A stretch of DNA of 64,000 bases from Dyadobacter sp. LHD-138 (GCF_030929615.1 NZ_JAVFVU010000023.1:1-64000); one strand, 5' to 3'. Shown: positions 40,548 through 50,275, counted from the first letter of the stretch. Program-made: numbers and translations. The notes: generated by a model not told the origin, from the sequence alone.

Positions 40548-41855
40548 ATGGAGACGATAGACAGCATACCTACTTCAAAAATTCAGCGTGCCTCCAAATT
40601 GATTTCCACCGGTGTAAAGATCGGAGGGAATTATCTGAAATATTACGGAGAGAAAATAACGAACCCTGAATCGGCACGGGATAACCTGAATTCCAACAAC
40701 GCTGAAGATATCTACGATGGCTTAAAAAACCTAAAGGGCAGTGCGTTGAAACTGGCTCAGATGCTTAGCATGGAGAAAAGTTTTATGCCGCAGGCTTACG
40801 TGGAAAAATTCTCGCTGTCGCAGTTTTCGGTTCCGCCTTTGTCGGCTCCGTTGGTGATCAAAACGTTCAGGAGGTATTTCGGGAAATCGCCGCTGGATTT
40901 ATTCGATTCGTTTAATCCCAATGCGATTAACGCTGCGAGTATCGGGCAGGTGCATAAGGCGACGTCCAATGGCAGGGAGCTGGCGGTTAAAATTCAATAT
41001 CCGGGCGTGGCGGAAAGTATCACGTCTGATCTGGCATTGGTAAAACCGATCGCCATGAAGATGTTCAATATCCAGAGTAAGGATTCGGACAAATATTTTA
41101 AGGAAGTTGAAAATAAGCTTACCGAAGAAACCAATTACATCCTGGAAATTGACCAAAGCAAGGAAATAGGCGATGCCTGTGCACATATCCCCAATTTGGT
41201 TTTTCCTAAATATTATGCGGAATTCTCTTGCGAGCGCGTGATCACGATGGACTGGATGACGGGGATTCACTTATCTGAATTTGTCAAAAGCAAGCCTTCA
41301 CAGGAAGCTTTGAATAAGATCGGGCAGGCGCTTTGGGATTTTTATATGTTCCAGGTGCATCAGCTGCGGAAGGTTCACGCCGATCCGCATCCGGGAAATT
41401 TTCTGGTTGATAAGGACCAAAATCTGATTGCGATCGATTTTGGCTGTATGAAGGAAATTCCAGAAGCATTTTACACGCCTTATTTTGAACTCGCTGAGAA
41501 GGAAAATATCAATAATCCTGAATTTTTCCGCAGCCGGTTATTTGAACTGGAAATTCTGACGGACAAAGATACGGGGGAAGAAACCGTTTATTTTGCGAAG
41601 CTTTTTCACGAAATCCTGACCTTGTTTACCCAACCTTTTCAGGCAGAAACATTTGATTTTGCAGACGAAGTATTCTTTGGTAAACTGGTTGCACTGGGCG
41701 AGAAATACGCGAATGACAAGCAGTTGAGAAAGATGAATGTGAACCGTGGTTCCAAGCATTTTATTTATATCAACCGTACTTTTTTCGGATTGTTCAGCCT
41801 TTTGCACGATTTAAAAGCAACGGTTAGCATTAACCAGTTTGCAAATCTGGCTTAG
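40548..41855 (+). CDS. AarF/ABC1/UbiB-type kinase-like protein
   Basis: A 435-residue member of the ancient UbiB/ABC1 kinase-like family. It has the Ala-rich/KxGQ-like segment LKGSALKLAQMLSME (about 63-77) and AASIGQVHKATSNGRELAVKIQYPG (about 128-152, nucleotide loop with Lys). It also has HADPHPGNFLVD (catalytic-loop-like) and LIAIDFGCMKEI (metal-binding DFG-like). Members influence lipid and quinone metabolism by ATPase activity. No ubiquinone genes are nearby. It follows the TetR-like gene directly. Confidence 0.9.
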   Translation: METIDSIPTSKIQRASKLISTGVKIGGNYLKYYGEKITNPESARDNLNSNNAEDIYDGLKNLKGSALKLAQMLSMEKSFMPQAYVEKFSLSQFSVPPLSAPLVIKTFRRYFGKSPLDLFDSFNPNAINAASIGQVHKATSNGRELAVKIQYPGVAESITSDLALVKPIAMKMFNIQSKDSDKYFKEVENKLTEETNYILEIDQSKEIGDACAHIPNLVFPKYYAEFSCERVITMDWMTGIHLSEFVKSKPSQEALNKIGQALWDFYMFQVHQLRKVHADPHPGNFLVDKDQNLIAIDFGCMKEIPEAFYTPYFELAEKENINNPEFFRSRLFELEILTDKDTGEETVYFAKLFHEILTLFTQPFQAETFDFADEVFFGKLVALGEKYANDKQLRKMNVNRGSKHFIYINRTFFGLFSLLHDLKATVSINQFANLA

Positions 41856-41870
41856 CAATAGCAAAGGATT

Positions 41871-41905
41871 AAAAGTGCGTAAAATCATTGGTTTTACGCA
41901 CTTTT
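41871..41905 (+). terminator. 14-bp perfect hairpin, bidirectional terminator
   Basis: AAAAGTGCGTAAAA pairs with TTTTACGCACTTTT around a 7-base loop. It sits between the end of the AarF gene and the convergent GNAT gene, touching the GNAT stop codon. A- and T-runs on both sides would stop transcription in both directions. Confidence 0.85.
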
Positions 41906-42347
41906 ACAGTGTTTTCGCAAAGCAAACGCTGATCTCTAAATTATCACTACCGTTGTAATTTTCAATGATGTGATAACCCTGTTTTTGATAAAGTCTTATC
42001 GCATTAGGCTGCCCTTTCCCGGTTTCAAGCACTGATTTTGTATAACCAAGTTCTCTCGCCCAGGTTTCCAGTTCTGCCAGCATAGCAGACGCAATTCCTT
42101 TTCCTCTATGATTGTCATCAACAAACATGCGTTTAATTTCAATCGTTTTCTCATCGAAAATTTTGAAACAGCCGCAAGCAACAGCTTCTCCATTTTCATA
42201 GGCGACAACGACCGTGTGAAGATCCGTGATCCTGTTAAAATCTTCGTAATCCTCCGGATTGGTATTGTAAATTCTACAAAGCTCAATATCAAGCTTTTCC
42301 GTTAATTTAGAGAAATCCGGGTTTTCGCTGTTTGTTCTTAATATCAT
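41904..42347 (-). CDS. GNAT-family N-acetyltransferase
   Basis: A 147-residue acetyltransferase with the acetyl-CoA loop DDNHRGKGIASAMLAELE (R-G-x-G-x-A) and GQPNAIRLYQKQGYHII. The strand MFVDD before the loop and the C-terminal NLEISVCFAK complete the fold. The substrate is unknown. It is a single gene followed by a CACAGAG-type repeat upstream. Confidence 0.88.
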   Translation of the reverse strand: MILRTNSENPDFSKLTEKLDIELCRIYNTNPEDYEDFNRITDLHTVVVAYENGEAVACGCFKIFDEKTIEIKRMFVDDNHRGKGIASAMLAELETWARELGYTKSVLETGKGQPNAIRLYQKQGYHIIENYNGSDNLEISVCFAKTL

Positions 42348-42359
42348 TATTTACTGATG

Positions 42360-42470
42360 TTAAACGCAGAGTTAAATGGGAGTTTGACGCAGAGTTCGCA
42401 GAGACAATATAAAAAAAACTCATCACAACTCTGTGTAAAACTCATTTACCTCTGCGTTTAAAAAAATTAA
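42360..42470. repeat. CACAGAG/CTCTGTG-type intergenic repeat, copy 3
   Basis: The sequence begins AAACGCAGAGTTAAATGGG, contains GACGCAGAGTTCGCAGAGAC, and ends AACTCTGTGTAAAACTC and TACCTCTGCGTTTAA, giving imperfect inverted ends (AAACGCAGAG / CTCTGCGTTT). It is the same kind of repeat as the two around cobT, with CGCAGAG in place of CACAGAG in some words. It occupies the gap between a GNAT gene and the PepSY gene. Confidence 0.65.
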
Positions 42471-43612
42471 ACAAACTCCTTTTTACCCAATCTAACCTTT
42501 GGTTTTTTGTTCTTTTTTCGGCGTCCCCACCAGATAATAAATCCGGTTATGGGTAGGCTTGCTGTGATAAATGAGATGATAAATGCCAGTATTTTTCCAG
42601 GTAAACCAAGGATGGCACCGATGTGAATGTCGTAATTCATCCGCATGATCTTGTTTGCCAGCGTCAGGTCGTCGTGATAACGTCCGAAATTGTGTGTAAC
42701 CGGGACCGGTTTCAGACTATACTGGTCGTAATAAATATAATCACATTTCCAGTAAGTACCGGCAATGGTGTTGGTAACAGCGGCAATGGTCGATTTACTG
42801 GTTTCCGGGAAATGCATTTCGATGGTTTCCGCGGCCGGGTTTTCCGCTACCGTTTTTTTCCATAAAAAGTCGACGACAGATGTCGTTGAATCCAAAACAG
42901 GTTTCCCTTTTGATTCAGGCTCGTAAAACTCAGTCAATGATTTTCCACCGGATGTTGCCCAGTATACACTTTTTGAAAACCACTGGAAGCCCATAATCAG
43001 GCCTGTGCAGGCAATAATAATGGCGACGGGGATAGCATAAAACCCAAGTACATTATGCAGGTCATAATTCTTTCTTCTCCACTGTGCGTTCCATTTTACC
43101 TTGAATCGTTGTCTGATAGCGGCCTTGTTTTTCGGCCACCAAAGCACGAAACCTGAGATGAGCAGCAAAACAAAGATCAGCGTGGCAGAGGCCGCGACAG
43201 GCTGGCCAAGATTCGGAGGAAGCCATAAATAATAGTGCCCCATCAGAATGAACCGAAAAAAGTCGCTGTCCATATCTTTGATTTTTAATATTTCACCCGT
43301 GTATGGATTGGCATACATCAGGTAATAATATTCAGGTTCAAAACTGAAAAACGTGATCACCACCGCGGTTTTGGAATCTGCATACTGAACGCTGTGGATC
43401 TTTTTGTCTGGCAATGCTTTTTCAGCGATGGTTCTGAACTGAGACGGAGCCAGGTAAGGTTTTTTCTGAGGTTCTACATAGCGATAAGATTGTGTTGCCT
43501 GCTGTATTTCTTCCTGGAAGGCATAAATACAGCCTGTTACAGCAAGAATAAACACGATCAGTCCCGAACCAAGTCCGAGCCATAGGTGGAGAAAATGTAT
43601 TACCTTTTTCAT
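42467..43612 (-). CDS. PepSY-associated membrane protein (iron reductase-like)
   Basis: A membrane protein of the PepSY_TM family, starting at the ATG at 43612 (MKKVIHFLHLWLGLGSG), 381 residues. An alternative start 12 codons upstream gives 393. It has N-terminal FLHLWLGLGSGLIVFILAV, an extracytoplasmic PepSY region with TGEILKI, further helices (LLISGFVLWWPK, YDLHNVLGFYAIP) and a C-terminal basic tail. The family is often encoded with siderophore receptors and includes ferric-siderophore reductases. It follows the TonB receptor gene in the same direction, so an iron-uptake role is likely. Confidence 0.85.
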   Translation of the reverse strand: MKKVIHFLHLWLGLGSGLIVFILAVTGCIYAFQEEIQQATQSYRYVEPQKKPYLAPSQFRTIAEKALPDKKIHSVQYADSKTAVVITFFSFEPEYYYLMYANPYTGEILKIKDMDSDFFRFILMGHYYLWLPPNLGQPVAASATLIFVLLLISGFVLWWPKNKAAIRQRFKVKWNAQWRRKNYDLHNVLGFYAIPVAIIIACTGLIMGFQWFSKSVYWATSGGKSLTEFYEPESKGKPVLDSTTSVVDFLWKKTVAENPAAETIEMHFPETSKSTIAAVTNTIAGTYWKCDYIYYDQYSLKPVPVTHNFGRYHDDLTLANKIMRMNYDIHIGAILGLPGKILAFIISFITASLPITGFIIWWGRRKKNKKPKVRLGKKEFV

Positions 43613-43726
43613 GGTGAGTGAATTTGAAATGTATGCAACCTTTAACACGAATCCCGTATCCCGGCTGAAACCGGAATACGGGAAGTAAAACCTATATTTT
43701 TTTCCTGATAATCAGTCTGTCGACGC

Positions 43727-46153
43727 TTAGAACCTGAACGAAAGACTGGCTGTTATGCTTCTCAATTTTTGTGGGTTCATGGTCGTATAACCGATCCAGT
43801 ATTTCTTATCTGTGAGGTTATCCACTTTCACCCCAAATCTGAATTTTGATTGCTCGTAAAATGCCGTGGCATTTAAAATGGTGTATTCCGGCAAAATGAA
43901 AACGCCCTGGCTTCTGCTGTTCACAACCTTATTGTCGCTCGCATAATTTCCGCCAAAACCAAACCCAAGTCCGCGGGCCATGCCCGAAGGGATCCGATAG
44001 CTAAGCCATAAATTTGCCGTGTATGGAGACATGGCCGTTGAAGGACGTAAACCGACAACATCTTCATCCGCTTTCTCAAATTTCGAATCGTTGTAAGCGA
44101 AACCTGCAACCACGTTAAGACCACGCAGCGGGTTAGCGATGATTTCCGTTTCCACACCTTTGCTGCGCTGCGTTCCGTCCTGAATTGAAAAGTTAGGATG
44201 GGCAACATCGGCACGGATCAGATTTGAAACCTGAATGTCGTAATAACTTAACGTTGTGCTCAGTTTTCCGTTAAACGCATTCAGTTTTACACCTCCTTCT
44301 GCCTGATTGGCATGCTCCGGCTTGAAGGCTTTTCCTGCGAAGCTACTTCCGACCTTGTTCGTAAATCCGTTTTGATAGTTAGCAAAAACCGAAACAACAT
44401 CTTTGATTGGCATGTAGAGCAAACCAAATTTAGGAGAGAAAGCGGTTTGGCTATAACCGCCTGTTTTTTTGCCCGTTGTTGGACTGTAATTTCCTTCGTT
44501 GTCGAAATGGTCAATGCGCAAGGCGGCAGAAATAATTAGTTTGTCGGTAACATTCAGCACATCAGATACATAAGCGCTGTATGTGTTGGTTGCATAATTA
44601 TATGGATAAACAGGGGCATTGCCGGTTAAGTAAACGGCTTCCAGTGTTTTATCATTGAAATTTTCATAAGTTGGGATAGTGCCCGTCGTTGCGACGGTAT
44701 CAATATTTATGCTTTTGAAAACCTGATTCGAATTGTTACGGAAAAAATCAAGCCCGCCCAGAAAGCGGTTTCTCATGCCGGCAATCTCAAAATTGCCGTT
44801 AAAGTTTTGTTGAATTTCAACAACGCGATCTTTACTGTTCGAGGTAGACTGATCCTCCCGGGAAATATAACCGTTGCCAATATCTGACGGATTTTTTGTT
44901 ACAGTTGATTTACTCAGTAAGTAGAAATATGGATTTGCTCCGTCTGAGTAGCTGTTCGTGGAAGTGAAATTGGTTGACGAAGTCCAGTTATTGGAAATCT
45001 TGTAGTTCATCTGACCGAAAAAGTTCGTGTTTCTTGAAGTCTGGGAAAGATCGCCTCTTGAAAAAGCACGTTTGTAATCGATGTCCATCTGGTTGGCTCT
45101 GTTCACGCCCAGGCTTGCGATCGTCTGACCATAAGGGAAGAAGAATATTGTATTGCCCTGATTTTGTCCGCTGTAAAGTTCAGCATCAATATTGAAAGAT
45201 AATTTCTCGTTTACCTTGTAAGTCAGGCTCGGAGCGAAGGCAAACATTTTGCCGAAACCGTTGTCCTGGAAACTTCCTTCATAGTTATAAGCCGTATTCA
45301 CACGCAGCAGAATGTTTTTAGCGGAATCCAAAGGCGTGTTCACATCCGCGCTGATCCGGTTAAATCCAAAACTTCCTGTTGAATAAGCAATCTCGCCGCC
45401 GAATTTGGCATAAGGTTTTTTAGTAACCCGGTTGATCAAACCGCCATAAGAAGTCAGGGAACTTCCGAACAATGTCGCCGACGGGCCTTTAATGACTTCG
45501 ATACTTTCAAGGTTTGCCGCATCTATTTTTGTAGAAACATTTCCTGCAATTCCATTTCTCAACTTGCTTTGCACGATAAAGCCACGGGAACCGTAATAAC
45601 TTCCTCCATCACCGCTACGGCCTGTTGCTTCCCACATTTTGCTGATACCAGGGGCGTTTTTGAGCGCGTCATCGATACTGAAAACGAGTTGTTCTCTTAA
45701 TAATTCTTTTGTGATCGTGGAATAAACCTGTGGATTTTCTAAATTTTTCAAATTGATTTTAGAAACGTATTCGCTCGATTCACGTTGCAGTTTCCCTTGC
45801 GCGCTGATCACAACCTCGGTTAAAGTCTTCGCGTTTTCGGCAAGCGTGATATCACCCAAAGTTGTCGTTTGGCCTGCGTTCACCTGCACGACAATCTCCT
45901 TCGTTTCAAGGCCGATGAAAGAGGCAATCAGGATGTATTTCCCGGCTTCAATATTTTTAATTTCAAATTCTCCTTTTGCATTGGCTGTTGATCCTTTTGC
46001 AATGCCTTTCAAACCGACATTTACAAATTCGGCCCCAATACCGTCAGAAGTCTTAATAATGCCTTTAATCCGACCCGGGGATTGCGAGAAGGCAGGGGCG
46101 GATATTAGCCAAACGGCCAGCGTTAAGGATAATATTATGGAGAATTGTTTCAT
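43727..46153 (-). CDS. TonB-dependent siderophore receptor
   Basis: An 808-residue outer-membrane receptor. A signal peptide (1-23, PAFSQS) is followed by a CarboxypepD_reg beta-sandwich (about 27-110, GEFEIKNIEAGKYILIASFIG), typical of Bacteroidota. The plug follows (about 130-240, ALKNAPGISKMWEATGR, GPSATLFGSSLTSYGGLINRV), then a long beta-barrel ending in Phe (ITASLSFRF). The plug has the GG-poor siderophore-type sequence rather than the SusC signature. It would import a ferric siderophore using TonB. The PepSY protein gene follows it by about 115 bases. Confidence 0.93.
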   Translation of the reverse strand: MKQFSIILSLTLAVWLISAPAFSQSPGRIKGIIKTSDGIGAEFVNVGLKGIAKGSTANAKGEFEIKNIEAGKYILIASFIGLETKEIVVQVNAGQTTTLGDITLAENAKTLTEVVISAQGKLQRESSEYVSKINLKNLENPQVYSTITKELLREQLVFSIDDALKNAPGISKMWEATGRSGDGGSYYGSRGFIVQSKLRNGIAGNVSTKIDAANLESIEVIKGPSATLFGSSLTSYGGLINRVTKKPYAKFGGEIAYSTGSFGFNRISADVNTPLDSAKNILLRVNTAYNYEGSFQDNGFGKMFAFAPSLTYKVNEKLSFNIDAELYSGQNQGNTIFFFPYGQTIASLGVNRANQMDIDYKRAFSRGDLSQTSRNTNFFGQMNYKISNNWTSSTNFTSTNSYSDGANPYFYLLSKSTVTKNPSDIGNGYISREDQSTSNSKDRVVEIQQNFNGNFEIAGMRNRFLGGLDFFRNNSNQVFKSINIDTVATTGTIPTYENFNDKTLEAVYLTGNAPVYPYNYATNTYSAYVSDVLNVTDKLIISAALRIDHFDNEGNYSPTTGKKTGGYSQTAFSPKFGLLYMPIKDVVSVFANYQNGFTNKVGSSFAGKAFKPEHANQAEGGVKLNAFNGKLSTTLSYYDIQVSNLIRADVAHPNFSIQDGTQRSKGVETEIIANPLRGLNVVAGFAYNDSKFEKADEDVVGLRPSTAMSPYTANLWLSYRIPSGMARGLGFGFGGNYASDNKVVNSRSQGVFILPEYTILNATAFYEQSKFRFGVKVDNLTDKKYWIGYTTMNPQKLRSITASLSFRF

Positions 46154-46339
46154 TTTGTAGTCTACTTAAATATAATTAGTCTTAATAAGAAACAAATCTA
46201 TTGATAGATTAGATTGAATCCAAATTAAAATAATGGTTCTTGTATTAGTATAATTATATTTTGAGATAGTAATATTAGGGCGGTAGGAAACCGGTTTTTG
46301 GCTGATGCAACGAGAGATAGGGCTGGGTAGGATCTTTCT

Positions 46340-47911
46340 TTACTTAATCCTGAACCGGAAGAAGAGCTGTCCGTTCATCGTTTTTAGTGAAGATGTAGGC
46401 GTAATGGAAAGGTTTGAGAGCGGAATAAGCAGATTTATTCCGAACTGGTACCGGCCGGGTGTGAAAGTCAGGCCGGTTTTTACCACGAAGAGATTCGTTT
46501 TCATGTACTGATCCATGTTGTCTTTTTTCAGCACAAGTTTGGAGCCCGAAATAATTTTACCCTGATAATTTTCCTCCTCATTCTGCGCCAGCGCACTCCG
46601 AAGCGGGCTGTAAGAAATGCCTGCTGAAATACCCAGTTTTGAAATGAATCGATAGTTGTATTGCAAAGAAAGATTGATCCCTGTCGCCTTGATCAGATTG
46701 ATGTTATTGTGAAACACCGAATCGGCATCAATCCGCCGAATGCGTTTTAATCCGCCAAAATATGCCTGATTTGCATAAAAGCTCAGTGTGAGAGATTGGT
46801 TTTCGGTTAGATCCTTGCTTAGCCAAATGCCCGGAATCAGCAACATGTACGGCTTATTCGTACTGTCTGTGGCCGTGAAAATGTATTGGGTGTTATTCAA
46901 TGCAGCGGTAACATTCCATTCCAGACCAGCGTGGAGCGTTTTAAATAATGCTTTTTTCTCTTTGGAAGGGCTCGCCTTTTGCTGCGGCAGAATGGCGTTA
47001 TACTTTACAGTTTTTGCCAAATTTTTGCTTAAATTGTTGAATTGCGTAGATTTTGGCGTTAAATTCTGAACAGAAAATGCGATCCTCTTTATGGCCATAT
47101 CCGGGTTGTTACTGATTTTAGAAATGGTTTGTCTACTGAGGTTATAAGTTTGAGAATTTTCCGGACTAACCGCATAATCGGAATTATCTCCGGTTGCTTT
47201 TTCTTTTTTCGATCTGTTTTGATTTTTATCGTATAGATCAGTTCCGACGTTGCTTTTCGGGTATAGATTTTCACTTCGGGTATTCTTTGCAGTGCTATTT
47301 CCGGCTATGCCAGCTTCGTTTTTTAGCAGGGTTTTAAATTTGACAGCGGAGGGTTTATTGGTTTTAGGTTCGAAACGACCTGCCTGATCTGTCCGGTTTT
47401 TGATGTTTTTTTTGCCTGTTTTAGAGTCCGTGGATGGGTGTGTAGTAATTGCTAAATTTTTGTCAGATGATAATTTGTCTTGTTGTTTACCAATTGAAAC
47501 GGTGGAATCTGTTTCAATTTTGTTTTCAGCTGGTGATAAAGATAAGTCGGTACTGTCTTTGGCTGTCCCTTGATTCGTTAGCGTATTTTTGTTGTCTTCT
47601 TTGTGTGCGGGGATGATGGCTGTGTTTTTGTCCTGCGAAAGCTTTTCTAAGGTGATACCTGCCTTGTTTTTCTGAGGATTACCCGGTAGAAAAAGCCAGA
47701 TTAAAGCAGCAATACCCAATGCTGCGATAACAGCCAGACCGCCTTTTAACACGGCATTGGACTTATGCGTACCCGGAACCGAGGGCACAGGTGTCTGGCT
47801 ATCATTATCCAACATATCATTCATTTGCGCCCACGCGTCATCCGCCTGAACTTCCGGTTCCGATAATTTCCCGTTGAGGTATTTTTTGATATGTAGGTTT
47901 TTCTTACTCAC
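46340..47911 (-). CDS. Membrane-anchored protein with anti-sigma-like N-terminus and barrel-like C-terminus
   Basis: A 523-residue protein starting at GTG. Residues 1-55 are cytoplasmic with an acidic DDAWAQMNDMLDND segment. A transmembrane helix covers 56-75 (GGLAVIAALGIAALIWLFL). A long Lys/Asn/Thr/Ser-rich stretch (about 80-320) follows. The last 190 residues look like beta strands of an outer-membrane barrel (NLSLQYNYRFISKLGISAGISYSP and NGQLFFRFRIK). It is 6 bases downstream of an ECF sigma gene. Such proteins beside sigma factors in Cytophagales may combine anti-sigma and envelope sensing. I cannot confirm this. Confidence 0.7.
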   Translation of the reverse strand: MSKKNLHIKKYLNGKLSEPEVQADDAWAQMNDMLDNDSQTPVPSVPGTHKSNAVLKGGLAVIAALGIAALIWLFLPGNPQKNKAGITLEKLSQDKNTAIIPAHKEDNKNTLTNQGTAKDSTDLSLSPAENKIETDSTVSIGKQQDKLSSDKNLAITTHPSTDSKTGKKNIKNRTDQAGRFEPKTNKPSAVKFKTLLKNEAGIAGNSTAKNTRSENLYPKSNVGTDLYDKNQNRSKKEKATGDNSDYAVSPENSQTYNLSRQTISKISNNPDMAIKRIAFSVQNLTPKSTQFNNLSKNLAKTVKYNAILPQQKASPSKEKKALFKTLHAGLEWNVTAALNNTQYIFTATDSTNKPYMLLIPGIWLSKDLTENQSLTLSFYANQAYFGGLKRIRRIDADSVFHNNINLIKATGINLSLQYNYRFISKLGISAGISYSPLRSALAQNEEENYQGKIISGSKLVLKKDNMDQYMKTNLFVVKTGLTFTPGRYQFGINLLIPLSNLSITPTSSLKTMNGQLFFRFRIK

Positions 47912-47917
47912 AATCCT

Positions 47918-48451
47918 CTAAAGTGACTTTTCAAAAATAATTTTCAATCTGCTGCGACTCTCACTCAGATGCCATTTCACCGTGCCTTCACTGATCGCCA
48001 ATGATTCCGTAATTTCCTTTACCGAAAATCCATCCAGATAAAAAAGACAGCAAACCCGACGGGTTGCCAATGGTAATCTATTCAGATAAATTTCAATATC
48101 GTCGTATTCCAATTTTTCAAAGGGATTTTCCCGCGCTTCAAAAAACATGTTTTCTTTGATTTCATCATAAACAAAGGACTGGGTTTTGCGGTCTCGTAAC
48201 ATGGTGAGTGCGGCGTTCCTCACGGTTGTATACATCCAGTTGAAAAATTCACCTTTTTGCGAGTCAAATTGATCGAGATTTTTGAAAACTTTCATCATGC
48301 CATTGTTTATGGCCGTGACAATATCGTGTTTGTCCTCAAAGAAATTTTTGCACAAAGCGAACAGGACAGGATAAAATTGACGATACAATTTTTCCTGACT
48401 CTGTCGCTCTCTGCGTTTACAACCGGCTAATATATCCTCTAATTTATCCAA
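47918..48451 (-). CDS. ECF-type RNA polymerase sigma factor
   Basis: A 177-residue sigma-70 family protein with region 2 (QSQEKLYRQFYPVLFALCKNF, DIVTAINNGMMKVFKNLDQF, GEFFNWMYTTVRNAAL) and region 4 (LPLATRRVCCLFYLDGFSVKEITESL, helix-turn-helix). It starts at a TTG codon. It is followed by a membrane protein gene with an anti-sigma-like N-terminus, consistent with a signal-responsive pair. Promoter targets are unknown. Confidence 0.93.
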   Translation of the reverse strand: MDKLEDILAGCKRRERQSQEKLYRQFYPVLFALCKNFFEDKHDIVTAINNGMMKVFKNLDQFDSQKGEFFNWMYTTVRNAALTMLRDRKTQSFVYDEIKENMFFEARENPFEKLEYDDIEIYLNRLPLATRRVCCLFYLDGFSVKEITESLAISEGTVKWHLSESRSRLKIIFEKSL

Positions 48452-48520
48452 GCTTATGCTTTAGACGTCGGCAATGTTGAGCAACTGCCGGCGATTTGGT
48501 GATCAGTTTGTCAGATTTTT

Positions 48521-49297
48521 TTACAATGACTTTTTTGTCAGGACCACGCCTGTCGTATGAGGCCAGGTGAATTCGTATTTGGCTCCTTTTCGTTCAAAAG
48601 TTCCGTTATAGGTCGTGTTGTTTAATGTTACTTCCAGGTTGTAAGTTTTGTTTTCACCGACTGGCCAATAGAGCATAACGTCGTTTTTGGCTTTGGTAGG
48701 GCCACCGGAACAGCCAGCAGGGACATTTACATCAAGGAAATTGATGATGTATGTGTCACCGTTTTTACCTAAAGAATAAGTTAGTGAATTATTCGAACAC
48801 GAATAGTTATTTTTTGTGATAGCCGAGAAATCAAGATGTGCTGCAGAGTCGGCATAGATGATCGGCGTGAGACTGATGACCTCATCAGCAGTGAGACTTT
48901 CCTTGACATCCTGGTCAATTGCTACACTTTCATCCTGATAGATTTCGGAGCCAATTTCCACACGGATAAAAACAGAGTCAAGCGTGATACTATCCTGCGC
49001 CACGACTGAGTACGAGCCGGCTTTAAGAAAAGTAATGGCTGTACTTTCGCTGCCTTTGTTGATGATGCTGTATGCCGTGGGCGTAACTTTCCAGCGGTAA
49101 TTGGTGGGAGTAAGGTTTCCCGCAAGTGTGAAGATAACCGGTTCCTGTCTCTTAATTCCGGTAACTTTGGAGGCTTCCAGCCCATTCAGTTTTGAAGATT
49201 TTACTTTGTCGGCAGCTACGTCAACATTGTTTCTCTCACAGGCGACCAGCTGCATCAGCGCCAGCAAAATAATTCCTACGGCTAATTTTCCTTTCAT
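48521..49297 (-). CDS. Secreted lipoprotein with an Ig/PKD-like domain
   Basis: A 258-residue lipoprotein: MKGKLAVGIILLALMQLVAC with lipobox Cys at 20. A beta-rich first half (about 45-115, EPVIFTLAGNLTPTNYRWKVTP, AGSYSVVAQDSITLDSVFIRV) looks like a PKD-type fold. A second beta-rich part has several Cys (CSNNSLTYSLG, VPAGCSGG). It is of unknown function and lies immediately upstream of the sigma factor gene on the same strand, with about 70 bases between. Confidence 0.7.
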   Translation of the reverse strand: MKGKLAVGIILLALMQLVACERNNVDVAADKVKSSKLNGLEASKVTGIKRQEPVIFTLAGNLTPTNYRWKVTPTAYSIINKGSESTAITFLKAGSYSVVAQDSITLDSVFIRVEIGSEIYQDESVAIDQDVKESLTADEVISLTPIIYADSAAHLDFSAITKNNYSCSNNSLTYSLGKNGDTYIINFLDVNVPAGCSGGPTKAKNDVMLYWPVGENKTYNLEVTLNNTTYNGTFERKGAKYEFTWPHTTGVVLTKKSL

Positions 49298-49426
49298 GAC
49301 AATTTGTAGTAAAGTTTAAGAAGAGAAGAAAGACAAGCTTTTCCTGTCAATAAAATAAACTACAAGGGATAGGAGGAAGGTTGGGTGGGAGATAATATTA
49401 ATTTGAAATATTTAAGAAAAATGCCT

Positions 49427-50179
49427 TTACCGCATCTTGGAGGCTAGTTGTGCATTCAGGATTTTTGAAATTTCTTCATATTGGGCATACACCATTAAAT
49501 GCCCGCCACCTTCGATGACCACATCCGGCTTCACAATTTTGAGCGGAATTAACTTGTCCGTGGCGCCGTGCATGTGGTACAAATGATCAGCTTTAACGGG
49601 ATGCTTCCACGCACTCATGGAGATCAGTGCCCATTTCAAAAACTTACTGTCGGTGTCATGCAGAATTTGTTTTAACAGTGTTTTCAGCTCAGGCGTGTCA
49701 GCACCGAAAAATTTGTAGGTAAACGAATTGGCTGATTTGAGTACAGGCGCAGCGAACGGACTTAACAGTAGAAATTTGATAAGTCCACGGTTGAATTTTG
49801 AAACCGGAATGCTCGTTGGTGTACTGGAAATAAGGATGATTTGTTCCGGGTGCACGATAGACGAAAGCTCAGAGGCAATGATTCCGCCGAAAGAAAGTCC
49901 AACCAATTGGAAGGGTTTGGTCGTATCCATCTGCGCCGTTAACCGGGACGCGTAGCGATGAAGTGATTCTTTTTTCTTTGGCCGGATCCAGTCAATGTAA
50001 TGAACGTTGAAACGCTCGTCCAGTTTTAATTTGCTAAAAACCCTTTTATCTGCCCCTAATCCACTTAAAAAATAAATATTCATCGTAGTAGATTTTGAGA
50101 TAACAGGCGTATCATTTTCAGATTGTCCGTAGGAAACAAAGGCAGAAAAAATAGAAAACACCAAAAAGAGACGTAGCAT
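49427..50179 (-). CDS. Exported alpha/beta-hydrolase
   Basis: A 250-residue hydrolase with a signal peptide (about 1-18, FSAFVSYGQS). The nucleophile elbow is GLSFGGIIA, oxyanion segment FLSGLGADKRVF, and the catalytic Asp/His are likely in HGATDKLIP and EGGGHLMV. Without an HGG motif it belongs to the ordinary hydrolase-fold branch, related to YdaF/lipase-like proteins. It would act in the periplasm; the substrate is unknown. Confidence 0.85.
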   Translation of the reverse strand: MLRLFLVFSIFSAFVSYGQSENDTPVISKSTTMNIYFLSGLGADKRVFSKLKLDERFNVHYIDWIRPKKKESLHRYASRLTAQMDTTKPFQLVGLSFGGIIASELSSIVHPEQIILISSTPTSIPVSKFNRGLIKFLLLSPFAAPVLKSANSFTYKFFGADTPELKTLLKQILHDTDSKFLKWALISMSAWKHPVKADHLYHMHGATDKLIPLKIVKPDVVIEGGGHLMVYAQYEEISKILNAQLASKMR

Positions 50180-50275
50180 AGGAAAATTATTTCCGTGGAA
50201 GATACTGGTTTACATTGCTTTTACAAATGTACGAATGGACTTTTAGTATGGATTGGTATTACTTTGTTATAAAGA

